DNA of 64,000 bases from NCBI RefSeq assembly GCF_042650605.1, contig NZ_JBHSBN010000022.1:1-64000 (forward strand). The letters are read 5' to 3'. The notes below the pieces were generated by a model that searched no databases, had not been told where the DNA came from, and saw only the letters and a program-made list of their open reading frames with translations. Both the position numbers and the translations under genes were made by a program. This DNA comes from Micromonospora_J zhanjiangensis (GTDB lineage: Bacteria > Actinomycetota > Actinomycetes > Mycobacteriales > Micromonosporaceae). Below are positions 16,600 through 25,650 of the stretch, in pieces. Position 1 is the stretch's first letter, and every line of letters starts with the position of its first letter.

Positions 16600-19160
16600 C
16601 GGCCGATCGAGGCCGCCTCCGGCGTACGGCCGGACCGGCCATCGCCCGGTGCGACCGCGAACCGCAGTTCGTCGTCGTGGGCGTCGACGGTGACCCGCTG
16701 CCCCGAGCCGAGCGTGCCGTCGAGCAGCATCCGGGACAGCCGGTTGTCCACGTCCCGCTGGATGGTCCGGCGCAACGGCCGGGCCCCGAACTGCGGCTCG
16801 TGCCCGTGCTCGGCCAGCCAGTCGATCGCCGCTTCGGTGAACTCCACCCCGATGTCCTGGCCGTGCAGCCGGCGGCGGGTCTCCTCGGTCATCAGCTCGG
16901 TGATCTGCCGCAGCTGGGCGGCCTCCAGCCGGCGGAAGATGATGATCTCGTCGACCCGGTTGATGAACTCGGGGCGGAACTGCTCCTGCAACCGGCGCAT
17001 CACCCGCTCCCGCAGTTCGCTGTTCTCCTCGTCGTCGTCGCCCGCGCCGGTCCCGCCAGCGAAGCCCAGCGCGCGGTGGCTGCCGGTGATCAACTCCGAA
17101 CCCGCGTTGCTCGTCATGATCAGTACGGTGTTGCGGAAGTTCACCACCCGGCCCTGGCTGTCGGTGAGCCGGCCGTCGTCGAGCACCTGCAGCAGGATGT
17201 TGAACACGTCCTGGTGGGCCTTCTCGATCTCGTCCAGCAGCACCACCGCGTACGGGCGGCGGCGGACCGCCTCGGTCAGTTGGCCGGCCTCCTCGTACCC
17301 GACGTAGCCGGGCGGGGCGCCGACCAGCCGGCTGACGGTGTGCCGTTCCTGGAACTCGCTCATGTCCACCCGGATCATCCGGTCCTGGTCGCCGAAGAGC
17401 GCCTCGGCCAGCGCCCGGGCCAGCTCGGTCTTGCCGACCCCGGTCGGCCCGAGGAACATGAAGCTGCCCATCGGCCGGTCCGGGTCGGCGAGGCCGGCCC
17501 GGGACCGGCGGACCGCCTCGGCGACCGCGCTGACCGCGTCGTTCTGGCCGACCACCCGCTCGTGCAGGTGCCCCTCCAACCGCAGCAGCCGGTCCCGTTC
17601 CTCCTCGGTGAGCTGGTTGACCGGGATGCCGGTGGCCCGGGACACCACCTCGGCTATCTCCTGCGTGCCGACCTGCGGCACCCGCTGGTCGTCGTCGTGC
17701 CCGTGGGCGTCCTCGATCCGGGACTCGATCCGCTGGATCCGGTCGCGCAGCGCGGACGCCTTCTCGTACTGCTCGTCGGTGACCGCCTGCTCCTTCTCCC
17801 GGCGGACCTCCTCCAGTTCCCGTTCCAGCTCCCGGGTGTCCCCGTCCGGGGTACGGGTGCGCAGCCGGACCCGGGCGCCGGCCTGGTCGATCAGGTCGAT
17901 GGCCTTGTCCGGCAGGAACCGGTCGGTGACGTACCGGTCGGCCAGTTCGGCGGCGGCGACCAGCGCCTCGTCGGTGAACCGCACCTGGTGGTGGGCCTCG
18001 TAGCGGTCGCGCAGCCCGCGCAGGATGGCGATCGTGTCGTCCACGGTGGGCTCCGGCACCAGCACCGGCTGGAAGCGGCGGGCCAGGGCCGCGTCCTTCT
18101 CGATGTACCGGCGGTACTCGTCCAGCGTGGTCGCCCCGATCACCCGCAGCTCGCCCCGGCTCAGCGCCGGTTTGAGCATGTTGCTCGCGTCCATCCCCCC
18201 GTCGCCACCCCCGCCACCCGCGCCGACCAGGGTGTGGATCTCGTCGAGGAAGACGATCAGCTCGTCGTTGTGTGCCCGGATCTCCTCGATGACCTTCTTC
18301 ATCCGTTCCTCGAAGTCGCCCCGGTAGCGGGTGCCGGCCACCAAGCCGGACAGGTCGAGCTGGATGACCCGCTTGCCGAGCAGGGTGCGCGGCACGTCGC
18401 CGTCGGCGATCCGCTCGGCCAACCCCTCCACGATGGCGGTCTTGCCGACGCCGGCCTCACCGATCAGCACCGGGTTGTTCTTGGTCCGCCGGGAGAGGAT
18501 CTCCACCGCCTGCTCGATCTCGTCGGATCGCCCGATGACCGGGTCGATCTGGTCGGACCGGGCCAGCTCGGTGAGATCCTGCCCGTACCGGTCGAGGGTG
18601 GGGGTGCCGCGGTCCGGCGGCGCCGTCACGTTGCCGCGTTCGGCGTTGGCCGTCTGCAGGGCCTGCGGCTGGATCCGGCTGGCGGCCAGCATCCGGCCGG
18701 CCGGCGACTCCGGGTTCAGCGGCAGGGCCATCAGGATGTGCTCCGGCCCGATGTACGAGGCGCCCATCGCCCGGGAGAGCTGGTGGGCGTCGAGCAGGGC
18801 GCGTTTCGCCGCCGGGGTCAGCGACAGGTTCGGCGGCACCTCGCCGCCCCGCGCGCCGTCCTGCTGACCGCCCAGCGCGGCGAGCAGCGAGTCCGGGTTG
18901 GCCCCGGCGCGGTGCAGCAGGTCGGTCAGCGGGTCGCGCTGCAGCGCGGCCCAGAGCAGGTGGTCGGTGTCCAGGTCCCGGCTGCGCCGCTGGGCGGCCC
19001 GACGGGCCGCGTCGGCGAGCAGTTCCCGGGCGTCGGCGGTCATCAGCCGGGTGATGTCCACCCGGTGCGGGGAGCGACGGCCTTCGCTGCCCCGGCCGAA
19101 GTAGCGGGCCAGGAACTCGTCCCAGGGGTCGGCGCCGAACTCGTCGGGTCCCTGCGTCAT
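16596..19160 (-). CDS. ClpC-type AAA+ unfoldase (Clp ATP-binding subunit)
   Basis: 854 residues. Order: Clp N domain (about 35-180), D1 AAA+ with Walker A GEAGVGKT at 234-241 and Walker B IVFLDEIHTLVG, a UVR-like middle segment (ELERELEEVRREKEQAVTDEQYEKASALRDR) and D2 with GPTGVGKT near residue 565 and VVLLDEIEKAH. D2 contains HRALGFAGG, matching the [LIV]GF loop used to dock ClpP, so this looks like a protease partner rather than a ClpB disaggregase. It is not the canonical ClpC1 sequence start. It heads an operon with two small genes. Confidence 0.9.
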   Translation of the reverse strand: MTQGPDEFGADPWDEFLARYFGRGSEGRRSPHRVDITRLMTADARELLADAARRAAQRRSRDLDTDHLLWAALQRDPLTDLLHRAGANPDSLLAALGGQQDGARGGEVPPNLSLTPAAKRALLDAHQLSRAMGASYIGPEHILMALPLNPESPAGRMLAASRIQPQALQTANAERGNVTAPPDRGTPTLDRYGQDLTELARSDQIDPVIGRSDEIEQAVEILSRRTKNNPVLIGEAGVGKTAIVEGLAERIADGDVPRTLLGKRVIQLDLSGLVAGTRYRGDFEERMKKVIEEIRAHNDELIVFLDEIHTLVGAGGGGGDGGMDASNMLKPALSRGELRVIGATTLDEYRRYIEKDAALARRFQPVLVPEPTVDDTIAILRGLRDRYEAHHQVRFTDEALVAAAELADRYVTDRFLPDKAIDLIDQAGARVRLRTRTPDGDTRELERELEEVRREKEQAVTDEQYEKASALRDRIQRIESRIEDAHGHDDDQRVPQVGTQEIAEVVSRATGIPVNQLTEEERDRLLRLEGHLHERVVGQNDAVSAVAEAVRRSRAGLADPDRPMGSFMFLGPTGVGKTELARALAEALFGDQDRMIRVDMSEFQERHTVSRLVGAPPGYVGYEEAGQLTEAVRRRPYAVVLLDEIEKAHQDVFNILLQVLDDGRLTDSQGRVVNFRNTVLIMTSNAGSELITGSHRALGFAGGTGAGDDDEENSELRERVMRRLQEQFRPEFINRVDEIIIFRRLEAAQLRQITELMTEETRRRLHGQDIGVEFTEAAIDWLAEHGHEPQFGARPLRRTIQRDVDNRLSRMLLDGTLGSGQRVTVDAHDDELRFAVAPGDGRSGRTPEAASIGR

Positions 19161-19245
19161 GGTCTCCCCCTCCGGGCACGCGGCGGTCGGCGTGGGCTAC
19201 CCGGCGGTCGGCCCGACAAACGTACGGCCGTGGCAGGCTGGCCGG

Positions 19246-19644
19246 GTGGAGCGTGAACCCCTGCTGGTCGTGGACGCCGCCAACGTCGTGGGCTCCCGGC
19301 CGGACGGCTGGTGGCGGGACCGGGCCGGGGCGAACGCCCGGCTGCGCGACTCGCTGGCCCCCCTCGCCCGGTCCGGCTGGGCGGAGTTGTCCGCGCCGGT
19401 GGAGGTGGTGCTGGTGGTGGAGGGCGCGGCCCGCCGGACCGCACCGGTGGACGGGGTACGGGTGGTCCGGGCGGACTCCTCCGGCGACGACGCGATCGTC
19501 GAGCTGGTGGGTGCCGAGCCGGCCGGCCGGCGCCGCGTGGTGGTGGTCACCGCGGACCGCGAACTGCGCCGCCGGGTGACCGAGCTGGGCGCCGAGGTAC
19601 GCGGCCCGACCTGGCTCCGGTCGGCGCCGAGTCGACCGGATTGA
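19246..19644 (+). CDS. NYN/PIN-like domain protein
   Basis: 132 residues from the GTG at 19246 (VEREPLLVVDAANVVGSRPDGWWRDR). The LLVVDAANVVGS start with later DSSGDDAIVEL and VVVVTADRELRRRVTELGAEVRGPTWL is the pattern of NYN or PIN-like nucleases, with Asp residues at the expected metal positions. A longer frame from 19159 lacks a better start. Predicted small ribonuclease or RNA-binding protein; the target is unknown. Divergent from the ClpC-like gene. Confidence 0.78.
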   Translation: MEREPLLVVDAANVVGSRPDGWWRDRAGANARLRDSLAPLARSGWAELSAPVEVVLVVEGAARRTAPVDGVRVVRADSSGDDAIVELVGAEPAGRRRVVVVTADRELRRRVTELGAEVRGPTWLRSAPSRPD

Positions 19645-19832
19645 CGGATGACGAAGTCGCGACATTGTTGACAGTCGGGACAGTAACCAAGCGTTCTACC
19701 TCGGATACTTTCCGTCGCCGGAGGCGGCGCGGAACCGGACAACCGGTCGCCAACACGCCGAGGGGGTCGTCGGGGACGGAAGTCCTCTAGCCTCTACTGT
19801 GGGAGCCCTCCCCGCCCCCAGGAGGTCGCACC
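19645..19832. promoter_or_regulatory. Upstream region of the four-gene FtsK cassette
   Basis: 188 bp without a gene. TAGCCT at 19790-19795 is a plausible -10, with TACTGT just after. AGGAGGTCGCACC before the GTG at 19833 is a near-perfect ribosome binding site. The promoter call is tentative. Confidence 0.35.
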
Positions 19833-20093
19833 GTGGCGAGCGTCGCCGAGTTGAAGTCGGCCATTGATGCCGCGTTGCAACAGATCGGCGAAGGCCAGGC
19901 CGCGGTGCAGGCCGCGAGCGAGAAGCTGGCCGAGGCGCAGCAGACCCTGGCCGGCGCGCTGGAGGGCAGCGGTCACGCCACCGTCGGCGCCGCCCAGGCC
20001 TCACTCTCGCAGGCCAACCAGGAACTGGAGGAATGTCTCGCCGCGACACTCGCCGCGGTCGAGCAGGCGCAGCAGTACGTGGCGACCCTCTGA
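19833..20093 (+). CDS. 86-aa all-helical protein heading the FtsK cassette
   Basis: 86 residues, GTG start with strong AGGAGG. Two long amphipathic helices appear (ELKSAIDAALQQIGEGQAAVQAASEKLAEAQQTL and VGAAQASLSQANQELEECLAATLAAVEQAQQYVATL) broken by GSGHATVG. Size and helix-turn-helix hairpin architecture recall WXG100/ESX substrates, but no WXG motif is present. I do not recognise a named family with confidence (Micromonosporaceae DUFs of this shape exist). It is 6 bp from the next gene in a co-directional run of four. It may be a partner or substrate of the FtsK-like ATPase; this is inference. Confidence 0.75.
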   Translation: MASVAELKSAIDAALQQIGEGQAAVQAASEKLAEAQQTLAGALEGSGHATVGAAQASLSQANQELEECLAATLAAVEQAQQYVATL

Positions 20094-20099
20094 GCCGCC

Positions 20100-21137
20100 A
20101 TGTCCATCATCGAGGAGCTGGGGGCCCGGGTCCGGGCGGCCAACGAGGAACTGCCGGTGGACCTGCTGGGCGTGGCGCTGGACCGGTTCAAGGCGGCCTC
20201 CGACCGGCTGCGCTGGGTCCGCCAGGAGTCGGCCGACCCGATGGGCGTACCGGAGCTGTCCGCCGCCACCGAACACGCCGAGAGCGCCGGAGCGGCGCTG
20301 CGGGTGGCCCAGGAGCAGTTCGCCAGCTACCTGGCCGCGCTGGGTCTGAGCCGGGACGGTGCCCCGACCGCCCGGCCGGTCCGTCCCGGTGCCGGCGAGC
20401 GACGGATCGAACCCGCGGTGCAGCCCCCGCCGGTGGAGGCGGTGCAGCGGGCACCGGGCGGCGAGGCGCACCACTGGTGGCCGGCCCGGGTGGCCGAGTT
20501 GACCGGTCGCACCGACGAGCCGGACAACCGGTCGGAACCCCGCGTCACCGACACCGAGGAGTTGCTGCGCCGGGTGGCCGGCGGTGCCCGGACCGGCGAC
20601 CCGGGCCGGTTGCACGCCGAGCTGCGCCGCGCGGACGCCGACGTCGGGCTCGGCCTGGCCGCCCTCGCCCCGCCCAGGCTGCGCGAGCTGGCCACCGAGC
20701 TGCTCGGTCACCCACCGAAGGCGCAGGACCTGCCCCGGCTGCGCCGCGAACTGGACGGCGGCGTGCGCGCCCTGCTGCCCGGCCTCCCCCCGGCCGTCCT
20801 GGAGACGGTGCTGACCCGGGTCTGCCGGATGCCACCCCGACGCGACGGCGAGCAGCCGCACCCGGCCGACTCGGCGGTCACCGCGGGTGTCCTCACCGGC
20901 CTGCTGGAGGGCCGGGTCGGGCACCCCGCGGACCGGCGCACCGCCGCGGAACGCCGGGCGGCCACCGAGCGGCAGGCCACCGCCGAGCGGCAGGCCACCG
21001 CCGAGCGGCAGGCCACCGCCGAGCGGCTGGCCGCGGCCGAGCGACAGACCGCCGCCGACCGCCGCGACGCCGCGCAGCGGCTGGCCGCCGTGGCACGGCC
21101 GAACCCCGTGCCACGGGTCGGGACGTCCGATGGCTGA
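20100..21137 (+). CDS. 345-aa hypothetical protein with hexapeptide repeat tail
   Basis: 345 residues. The N-terminal half has helical segments (ANEELPVDLLGVALDRFKAASDRLRWV, EHAESAGAALRVAQEQFASYLAALG), an EAHHWWPARVAELTGR motif, and a second helical domain (LLRRVAGGARTGDPGRLHAELRRADADVGLGLAAL). The C-terminus (about 280-330) consists of six-residue repeats of the AERQAT type, likely a long charged helix. It overlaps the FtsK gene by 8 nt, so the two are translationally coupled. No enzymatic motif is seen. Probably a structural or adaptor partner of the ATPase. Confidence 0.75.
   Translation: MSIIEELGARVRAANEELPVDLLGVALDRFKAASDRLRWVRQESADPMGVPELSAATEHAESAGAALRVAQEQFASYLAALGLSRDGAPTARPVRPGAGERRIEPAVQPPPVEAVQRAPGGEAHHWWPARVAELTGRTDEPDNRSEPRVTDTEELLRRVAGGARTGDPGRLHAELRRADADVGLGLAALAPPRLRELATELLGHPPKAQDLPRLRRELDGGVRALLPGLPPAVLETVLTRVCRMPPRRDGEQPHPADSAVTAGVLTGLLEGRVGHPADRRTAAERRAATERQATAERQATAERQATAERLAAAERQTAADRRDAAQRLAAVARPNPVPRVGTSDG
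20970..21041 (+). repeat. 18-bp coding tandem repeat
   Basis: Three exact 18-bp units (CGGCAGGCCACCGCCGAG) at 20970-21023 and a diverged fourth at 21024-21041 encode RQATAE-type hexapeptides in the 345-aa protein. Copy number could vary between strains by slippage. Confidence 0.85.
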
Positions 21138-23871
21138 TGTCCGCTCCCAGCTGACCGAACGGGTCCGGGAGATGCTGTCGCACGCCCTGGGTTCGGCCCT
21201 GGACCGGCTGGCCACCGCCCGTACCGAGGCGGCCGGTGCCCGGGACCTGCTGGCCCGTACCAGGCAGGCCGCCGAGCGGGTGCCGCGCCGGTCGGCCGGG
21301 CTGCGCGACCAGCGGATCGCCGAACTCGACAAGCGGTACGCGGCCGAGATCGACACGCTGGCCCGCCGGGCCGTGGCCGAGGCGCACCGTGAATCGCCCG
21401 GCGCGGCCGGCGAACCGTGGCCGACCTGGACCCCCGCACCGGCCGGGCGGGGCGAACCCGTCGGCGCGCTGCGGCTCGGCGACGTCGAGCTGCCGGGCGT
21501 CGATCCGGTGCCCGCGCTGCTGCCGCTGCTGGACGCGGGCCATGTCGAGCTGTCCGGCGACGACCGGGCGGGCTGCGACGCGGTGGTCGCCACGCTGCTG
21601 CTGCGCGCCCTGGGCCGGGCCGCTCCGGGCGCGGTCCGGCTGGTCGGCTACGACCCGGACCAGCTCGGCGGCGGACTGGCCGGCTTCGCCCCGCTGGCCC
21701 CGGCCGGCCTGCTCACCTTCGTCGGGCCCGGCGGCCTGGCCCGACTGCTGGACGACCTGGTGGACCAGGTCCGCCGGATCAACGAGACCGTGCTGGCCGG
21801 CGAGTACGGCTCGCTGCGGGAACTGGCCGCGGCGACCGGCCGCCGGCCCGAGCCGTGGCGGGTGGCGGTGCTGCTCGGCGGGGACGAGTTGTCCCGGCAC
21901 GAACGCGGACAGCTCGACCGGCTGGTCCGCACCGGCGCCGCCTGCGGCGTGCACCTGGTGGTACGCGGCATCGACCTGCCCGCCGAGCCGGGCGTGCACC
22001 GGATCGTGCTGACCCCGGACGGCGCCCGCATCGGCGACTACCCCGACCTGCCGGTACGCCTGGACCCGGCGCCGCCCGCGACGCTGGTCACCGAGACCTG
22101 CCGGCGGATCGCCGAGCGGGTGAACGAGGGCCCACCGCCGACCCCGTTCACCGACCTGCTGCCGCCGGACGACCGGATGTGGCTGGAGAACTCGGCGAAC
22201 GGCCTGGTCGCCCCGATCGGCGACGGGCCGCAGGGCCGGCAGGTCCAGCTCACCCTCGGCGACTATCCGCCGCACGCGCTGATCGGCGGCCCGTCCGGCA
22301 CCGGCAAGACCAACCTGATCTTCGCCTGGATCGGTTCGCTGGCCACCCGCTACTCCCCGGCCGAGCTGGAGTTCTACCTGCTCGACTTCAAGGAGGGGGT
22401 GTCCTTCGCCCGGTTCGCCCAGGGCCGGCGGGACCCGAGCTGGCTGCCGCACGTCCGGCTGGTCGGGATCAACGTCAACACCGACCGGGAGTTCGGCCTG
22501 GCGCTGCTGCGGTTCCTGGCCGAGGAGCTGCGCAACCGGGCCGACGCGGCGAAGCGGCACGAGGTGACCAAGCTGGCCGAGCTGCGGGCGGTGGACCCGG
22601 ACGGGCACTGGCCCCGGATCGTCGCCGTGGTGGACGAGTTCCAGATGCTGCTGGCCGGCCGGGACGCGGTGGCCCGGGAGGCCGCCGACCTGCTGGAGGA
22701 CCTGGCCCGTCGGGGCCGGTCGCAGGGCATCCACCTGGTGCTGGCGTCCCAGGACGTACGCGGCATCGAGGCGCTCTGGGGACGCCCGGCGCTGGTCGCC
22801 CAGTTCACCCTGCGCATCGCGCTGCCCAAGGCGCTGCGGATCCTGGCCGAGCGCAACGACGAGGCGCAGACGCTGCCCCGGCACCACGCCGTGGTCAACG
22901 CCGAGTCCGGGATGGCCGAGGGCAACCAGGTGGCCCGCATCCCGGCGGCCAGCGACTGGGAGACCTGGAGCGAACTGCAGCACCGGCTGTGGCGGATGCG
23001 TACCCCGGACGCCGCACCGGCCCGGCTGTTCGACGGTGACGCGGTGCCCCGGCTGGCCGACGCGCCGGACTTCCGGGCGTTGACGCCGCCGGCACCGGCA
23101 CGGTCCGGCGACGCCGGGGCGGGTGCGCCACCGGGCGCCGCCGCGCCGCCGGCCGGTGGAGCCCGGGGGCCGGTGGCGCTGCTCGGGGAGATCATCGACG
23201 TGCAGGCCCGGTCGGCCGGGATGCGGCTGCCCCGGGCGCCGGGCCGCAACCTGGCCGTGCTCGGCACCCGGGTCGACGAGGCCTGCGCGGTCCTCGACGC
23301 GGCGGCCCGCTCGTTGGCCCGGCAGCACCGGCCGGGTACCGCCCGTTTCTCGCTCGCCTGTCTCGACCCGGACGCCGACCTACCCGCCCGGGCGCTCTAC
23401 GACGCGCTGGGCGACGACGCCGCCTGGTACGACGAGGAGACGGTCGCCGAGTTGATGGCCGAGACGGCGGCCGGGCTGACCGCGGGCGGTCCGCCGGGTG
23501 AGCCGCACTACCTGCTGCTGTACGCCGTCGACGCGGCCACCGCCCGGTTGGAGGCCCGGGTCGGGCAGCGCACCGGGCTGGACCACCTGCGCCGGATCCT
23601 GCACGACGGGCCGGAGCGGCGTACCCACGTGCTGGCCTGGTGGCGCGGGGTGGCCCGGATGCGGTCGGACCTGGGCGGCCCGGCGTCGCGGACCGACCAG
23701 ATCGGCGCCTGGGTGGCGCTGGACATCCAGGGCGCGGAACTCACCTCGGCGTTGTACCCGGGCACCGGCGGCCCGGACTGGTACCCCCGGCCGTGGCGGG
23801 GACTGTTCTTCGACCGGGCGGTGCACCGTACCGGCCAGGTGATCATTCCCTACGGACCGGGGCAGCCGTGA
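21130..23871 (+). CDS. FtsK/SpoIIIE-type (HerA superfamily) ATPase
   Basis: 913 residues from the ATG at 21130 (MADVRSQLTERVREMLSHALG). It opens with a coiled-coil region (about 1-85), then a long domain, then a classical FtsK/SpoIIIE motor: Walker A IGGPSGTGKTNLIFAW at about 385, YLLDFKEGVSFARF, Walker B IVAVVDEFQMLL near 500, and GIHLVLASQDVRG. The C-terminal about 260 residues look like a second, degenerate ATPase-like domain without a P-loop. No transmembrane segment or FtsK gamma domain is visible, so it is not the divisome FtsK. A one-motor cousin of type VII EccC is possible. Coupled to both neighbours. Confidence 0.88.
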   Translation: MADVRSQLTERVREMLSHALGSALDRLATARTEAAGARDLLARTRQAAERVPRRSAGLRDQRIAELDKRYAAEIDTLARRAVAEAHRESPGAAGEPWPTWTPAPAGRGEPVGALRLGDVELPGVDPVPALLPLLDAGHVELSGDDRAGCDAVVATLLLRALGRAAPGAVRLVGYDPDQLGGGLAGFAPLAPAGLLTFVGPGGLARLLDDLVDQVRRINETVLAGEYGSLRELAAATGRRPEPWRVAVLLGGDELSRHERGQLDRLVRTGAACGVHLVVRGIDLPAEPGVHRIVLTPDGARIGDYPDLPVRLDPAPPATLVTETCRRIAERVNEGPPPTPFTDLLPPDDRMWLENSANGLVAPIGDGPQGRQVQLTLGDYPPHALIGGPSGTGKTNLIFAWIGSLATRYSPAELEFYLLDFKEGVSFARFAQGRRDPSWLPHVRLVGINVNTDREFGLALLRFLAEELRNRADAAKRHEVTKLAELRAVDPDGHWPRIVAVVDEFQMLLAGRDAVAREAADLLEDLARRGRSQGIHLVLASQDVRGIEALWGRPALVAQFTLRIALPKALRILAERNDEAQTLPRHHAVVNAESGMAEGNQVARIPAASDWETWSELQHRLWRMRTPDAAPARLFDGDAVPRLADAPDFRALTPPAPARSGDAGAGAPPGAAAPPAGGARGPVALLGEIIDVQARSAGMRLPRAPGRNLAVLGTRVDEACAVLDAAARSLARQHRPGTARFSLACLDPDADLPARALYDALGDDAAWYDEETVAELMAETAAGLTAGGPPGEPHYLLLYAVDAATARLEARVGQRTGLDHLRRILHDGPERRTHVLAWWRGVARMRSDLGGPASRTDQIGAWVALDIQGAELTSALYPGTGGPDWYPRPWRGLFFDRAVHRTGQVIIPYGPGQP

Positions 23872-24518
23872 CGGACTCGTACGCGACCCTGCTGCGCCGG
23901 CTCGCCGAGCTGACCGCCCGGGTCGACGCCCAGCGCGCCGAGGCGCACGCCTGGTACGAGGCCCAGTGCGCCGCGGCCGAACGGGCGGTGGACGCGGCCG
24001 GGCATGCGGTACGACGGGCCGACAAGGCGTTGGCCGCCGCCCAGGAGGAGTGGGAGGGCACCGAGTCCGAGGCGGCCCACCTGTGGGAGGCGCTGCGCGG
24101 CCGGATCGGGCTGTCCGGCCGGCGGATCGGCCCGGCCCCGGGACCGGTGCCCGGGTCGACCGCCGACCCGGCGACGCTGGTCGCCGGGGTCCGCGACCTG
24201 CTCGACCGGACCCGGCGGCCCCGCGACCTGCCCAGCTCGGCCAACCCGGCGCTGGTGCTGTTCGGGGTGCTCGGCGCGGCGGCGGCCTCGGCGCTCGGCT
24301 TCGCGGCCCGACTCACCGGGCACCGGTACGGCGGCGACCTGGCCGTGGGACTGCCGGTGCTCGGGCTGGTGGTGACGCTGCTCGGCCCGGTGGTGGGGGT
24401 GGCGCCGGCGAAGCTGCTCGCCGACCGCCGGCACGCCACCCTCGGCCCGCGTCCGATCATCGTGGTGGTGCTCGCCGGACTGGTCACCACGGGCGCTCTC
24501 TTCGCCGTCCTACGCTGA
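23868..24518 (+). CDS. Coiled-coil membrane protein ending the FtsK cassette
   Basis: 216 residues, GTG start overlapping the FtsK stop as GTGA. Residues about 1-75 form a charged coiled coil (LLRRLAELTARVDAQRAEAHAWYEAQCAAAERAV). A Pro-rich linker follows. Three hydrophobic helices end the protein (NPALVLFGVLGAAAASALGFAAR, LAVGLPVLGLVVTLLGPVVGVAPA, PIIVVVLAGLVTTGALFAVL). It would anchor the otherwise soluble ATPase complex to the membrane with the coiled coil in the cytosol. No family recognised. Confidence 0.75.
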   Translation: MTDSYATLLRRLAELTARVDAQRAEAHAWYEAQCAAAERAVDAAGHAVRRADKALAAAQEEWEGTESEAAHLWEALRGRIGLSGRRIGPAPGPVPGSTADPATLVAGVRDLLDRTRRPRDLPSSANPALVLFGVLGAAAASALGFAARLTGHRYGGDLAVGLPVLGLVVTLLGPVVGVAPAKLLADRRHATLGPRPIIVVVLAGLVTTGALFAVLR

Positions 24519-24620
24519 CCCGGCGCACGCCCCGACCCGGCACCGGGCCCGGTACCCGCGCCGCATGGCGGCGGCCGGACGGGGGCGGCCGGACGGCGGG
24601 CCGCCGGCGCGGTCGAACGG

Positions 24621-25274
24621 CTAGCGCGGCCAGGCGGCGAAGCGTTGCCGCACCCGCGCCACGTCGGCCCGGGTGAGCCGGTACGGCGCGAACGCCTCGT
24701 CGGGCAACCGGTCCAGCCGACGGCCCACCGCGGGGACGTCCTCGTCCTCGAGCCCGGGGTCCACCCGGCGGGCCATGGCCAGCAGTTGGGCCGGGGGGTA
24801 CCGGTCCAGCACGGCGGCCACGTCCACGTAGTCGCGCTCCCGGGCCCGTCCGACGAGCGCGGAGACCTTCCAGGCGAGCAGGTCGGACAGGTCCATCACC
24901 GGCCCCACGTCGGACATCACCGGAGCGTGCAGCCGCGCCTGGCAGGACAGGCTGAGCCGGACCGCCCGCCCGTCCCGTTGAACCTCCCACTCGATCATGT
25001 GCTCGTCGAGACCGTCGATCATCGGTGGCAGCCCGCCGCCGTCGATCACCCGCGCCACCCGGTAGCCCGCCTCGCCCAGCGCCGTCTCGACCGCCTCGGC
25101 GGCCGGGGCGACGCCGCCCTCGCGGTCGGTGAACGCGTCGACGTCCTCGGTGGGCCGGTCCACCACCCCGTGCAGGACCAGCGCCAGGCCGCCGCCGAGG
25201 GCGAAGCCGTGCCGCCGGGCCACCACCAGGGCTACCCGGGCGACCTCGGTCAGCAGCGGATCGGCACGGGACAT
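24621..25274 (-). CDS. Nucleotidyltransferase, AbiEii/AbiGii-like
   Basis: 217 residues; the ATG at 25274 overlaps the upstream stop as TGATG. FALGGGLALVLHGVVDRPTEDVDAFTD carries the GG-x12-D-x-D nucleotidyltransferase signature (Asp-x-Asp metal ligands). The helical DLLAWKVSALVGRARERDYVDVAAVLDRYP block follows, as in AbiEii/MenT-like enzymes. Family members are toxins of type IV toxin-antitoxin systems or transfer nucleotides to tRNA or protein. The preceding 116-aa protein lacks the AbiEi winged helix, so a toxin-antitoxin pairing is not established. It is last in an operon behind a JmjC oxygenase. Confidence 0.82.
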   Translation of the reverse strand: MSRADPLLTEVARVALVVARRHGFALGGGLALVLHGVVDRPTEDVDAFTDREGGVAPAAEAVETALGEAGYRVARVIDGGGLPPMIDGLDEHMIEWEVQRDGRAVRLSLSCQARLHAPVMSDVGPVMDLSDLLAWKVSALVGRARERDYVDVAAVLDRYPPAQLLAMARRVDPGLEDEDVPAVGRRLDRLPDEAFAPYRLTRADVARVRQRFAAWPR

Positions 25275-25624
25275 CAGGCCGCGGCCGCGACCGGGCGCAG
25301 CACCGGGTGCCGGTCCTCCCAGGCGCGGCGTACGCCCCGCGGGAGGTAGAGGTCGTCCCAGATCCGGACCAGCGTCCGGCCGTCGAGCCAGGTCCGGAGT
25401 TCGTCCGCCTGGACCGCCTCGGTCAGGACGATCTCGTACAGGCCGTCGAGCGCCCACCGCTGGTCGAGGTCGACCCGGCGGTCGGGACGCCAGAGCAGCC
25501 GGTGCGGCAGCTCCACGACGCCGCCGGTCGGCCCGCGCAGCTCGGTGAGGTCGTCCACGACCACGGCGCAGCGGCCCGGCCGGGTCTGGTACCGGCGGGC
25601 GGCCCGGCTCGAAACGGCGCTCAC
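25274..25624 (-). CDS. 116-aa hypothetical protein between oxygenase and nucleotidyltransferase
   Basis: 116 residues from a GTG at 25624 (VSAVSSRAARRYQTRPGRCAVVVDDL). Segments such as GVVELPHRLLWRPDRRVDLDQRWALDGLYEIVLTEA and LRTWLDGRTLVRIWDDLYLPRGVRRAWE are well structured but match no domain I can name. It is 26 bp after the JmjC gene and overlaps the nucleotidyltransferase start by 1 nt, so it is part of the same operon. It could be an antitoxin, a carrier or a recognition protein; no evidence separates these. Confidence 0.7.
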   Translation of the reverse strand: MSAVSSRAARRYQTRPGRCAVVVDDLTELRGPTGGVVELPHRLLWRPDRRVDLDQRWALDGLYEIVLTEAVQADELRTWLDGRTLVRIWDDLYLPRGVRRAWEDRHPVLRPVAAAA

Positions 25625-25650
25625 GCAGAAGAGCGTAACGCCTCGACCGG

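Noticed and set aside
16113..19256. 1,047-residue plus-strand open frame across the clpC-like gene
   Set aside because: Antisense shadow of a recognised AAA+ protein, with no start signal or domain.
24621..25624. Classical AbiEi/AbiEii toxin-antitoxin pair
   Set aside because: The nucleotidyltransferase fits, but the upstream 116-aa protein shows no winged-helix AbiEi features, and the pair is embedded in the JmjC operon.
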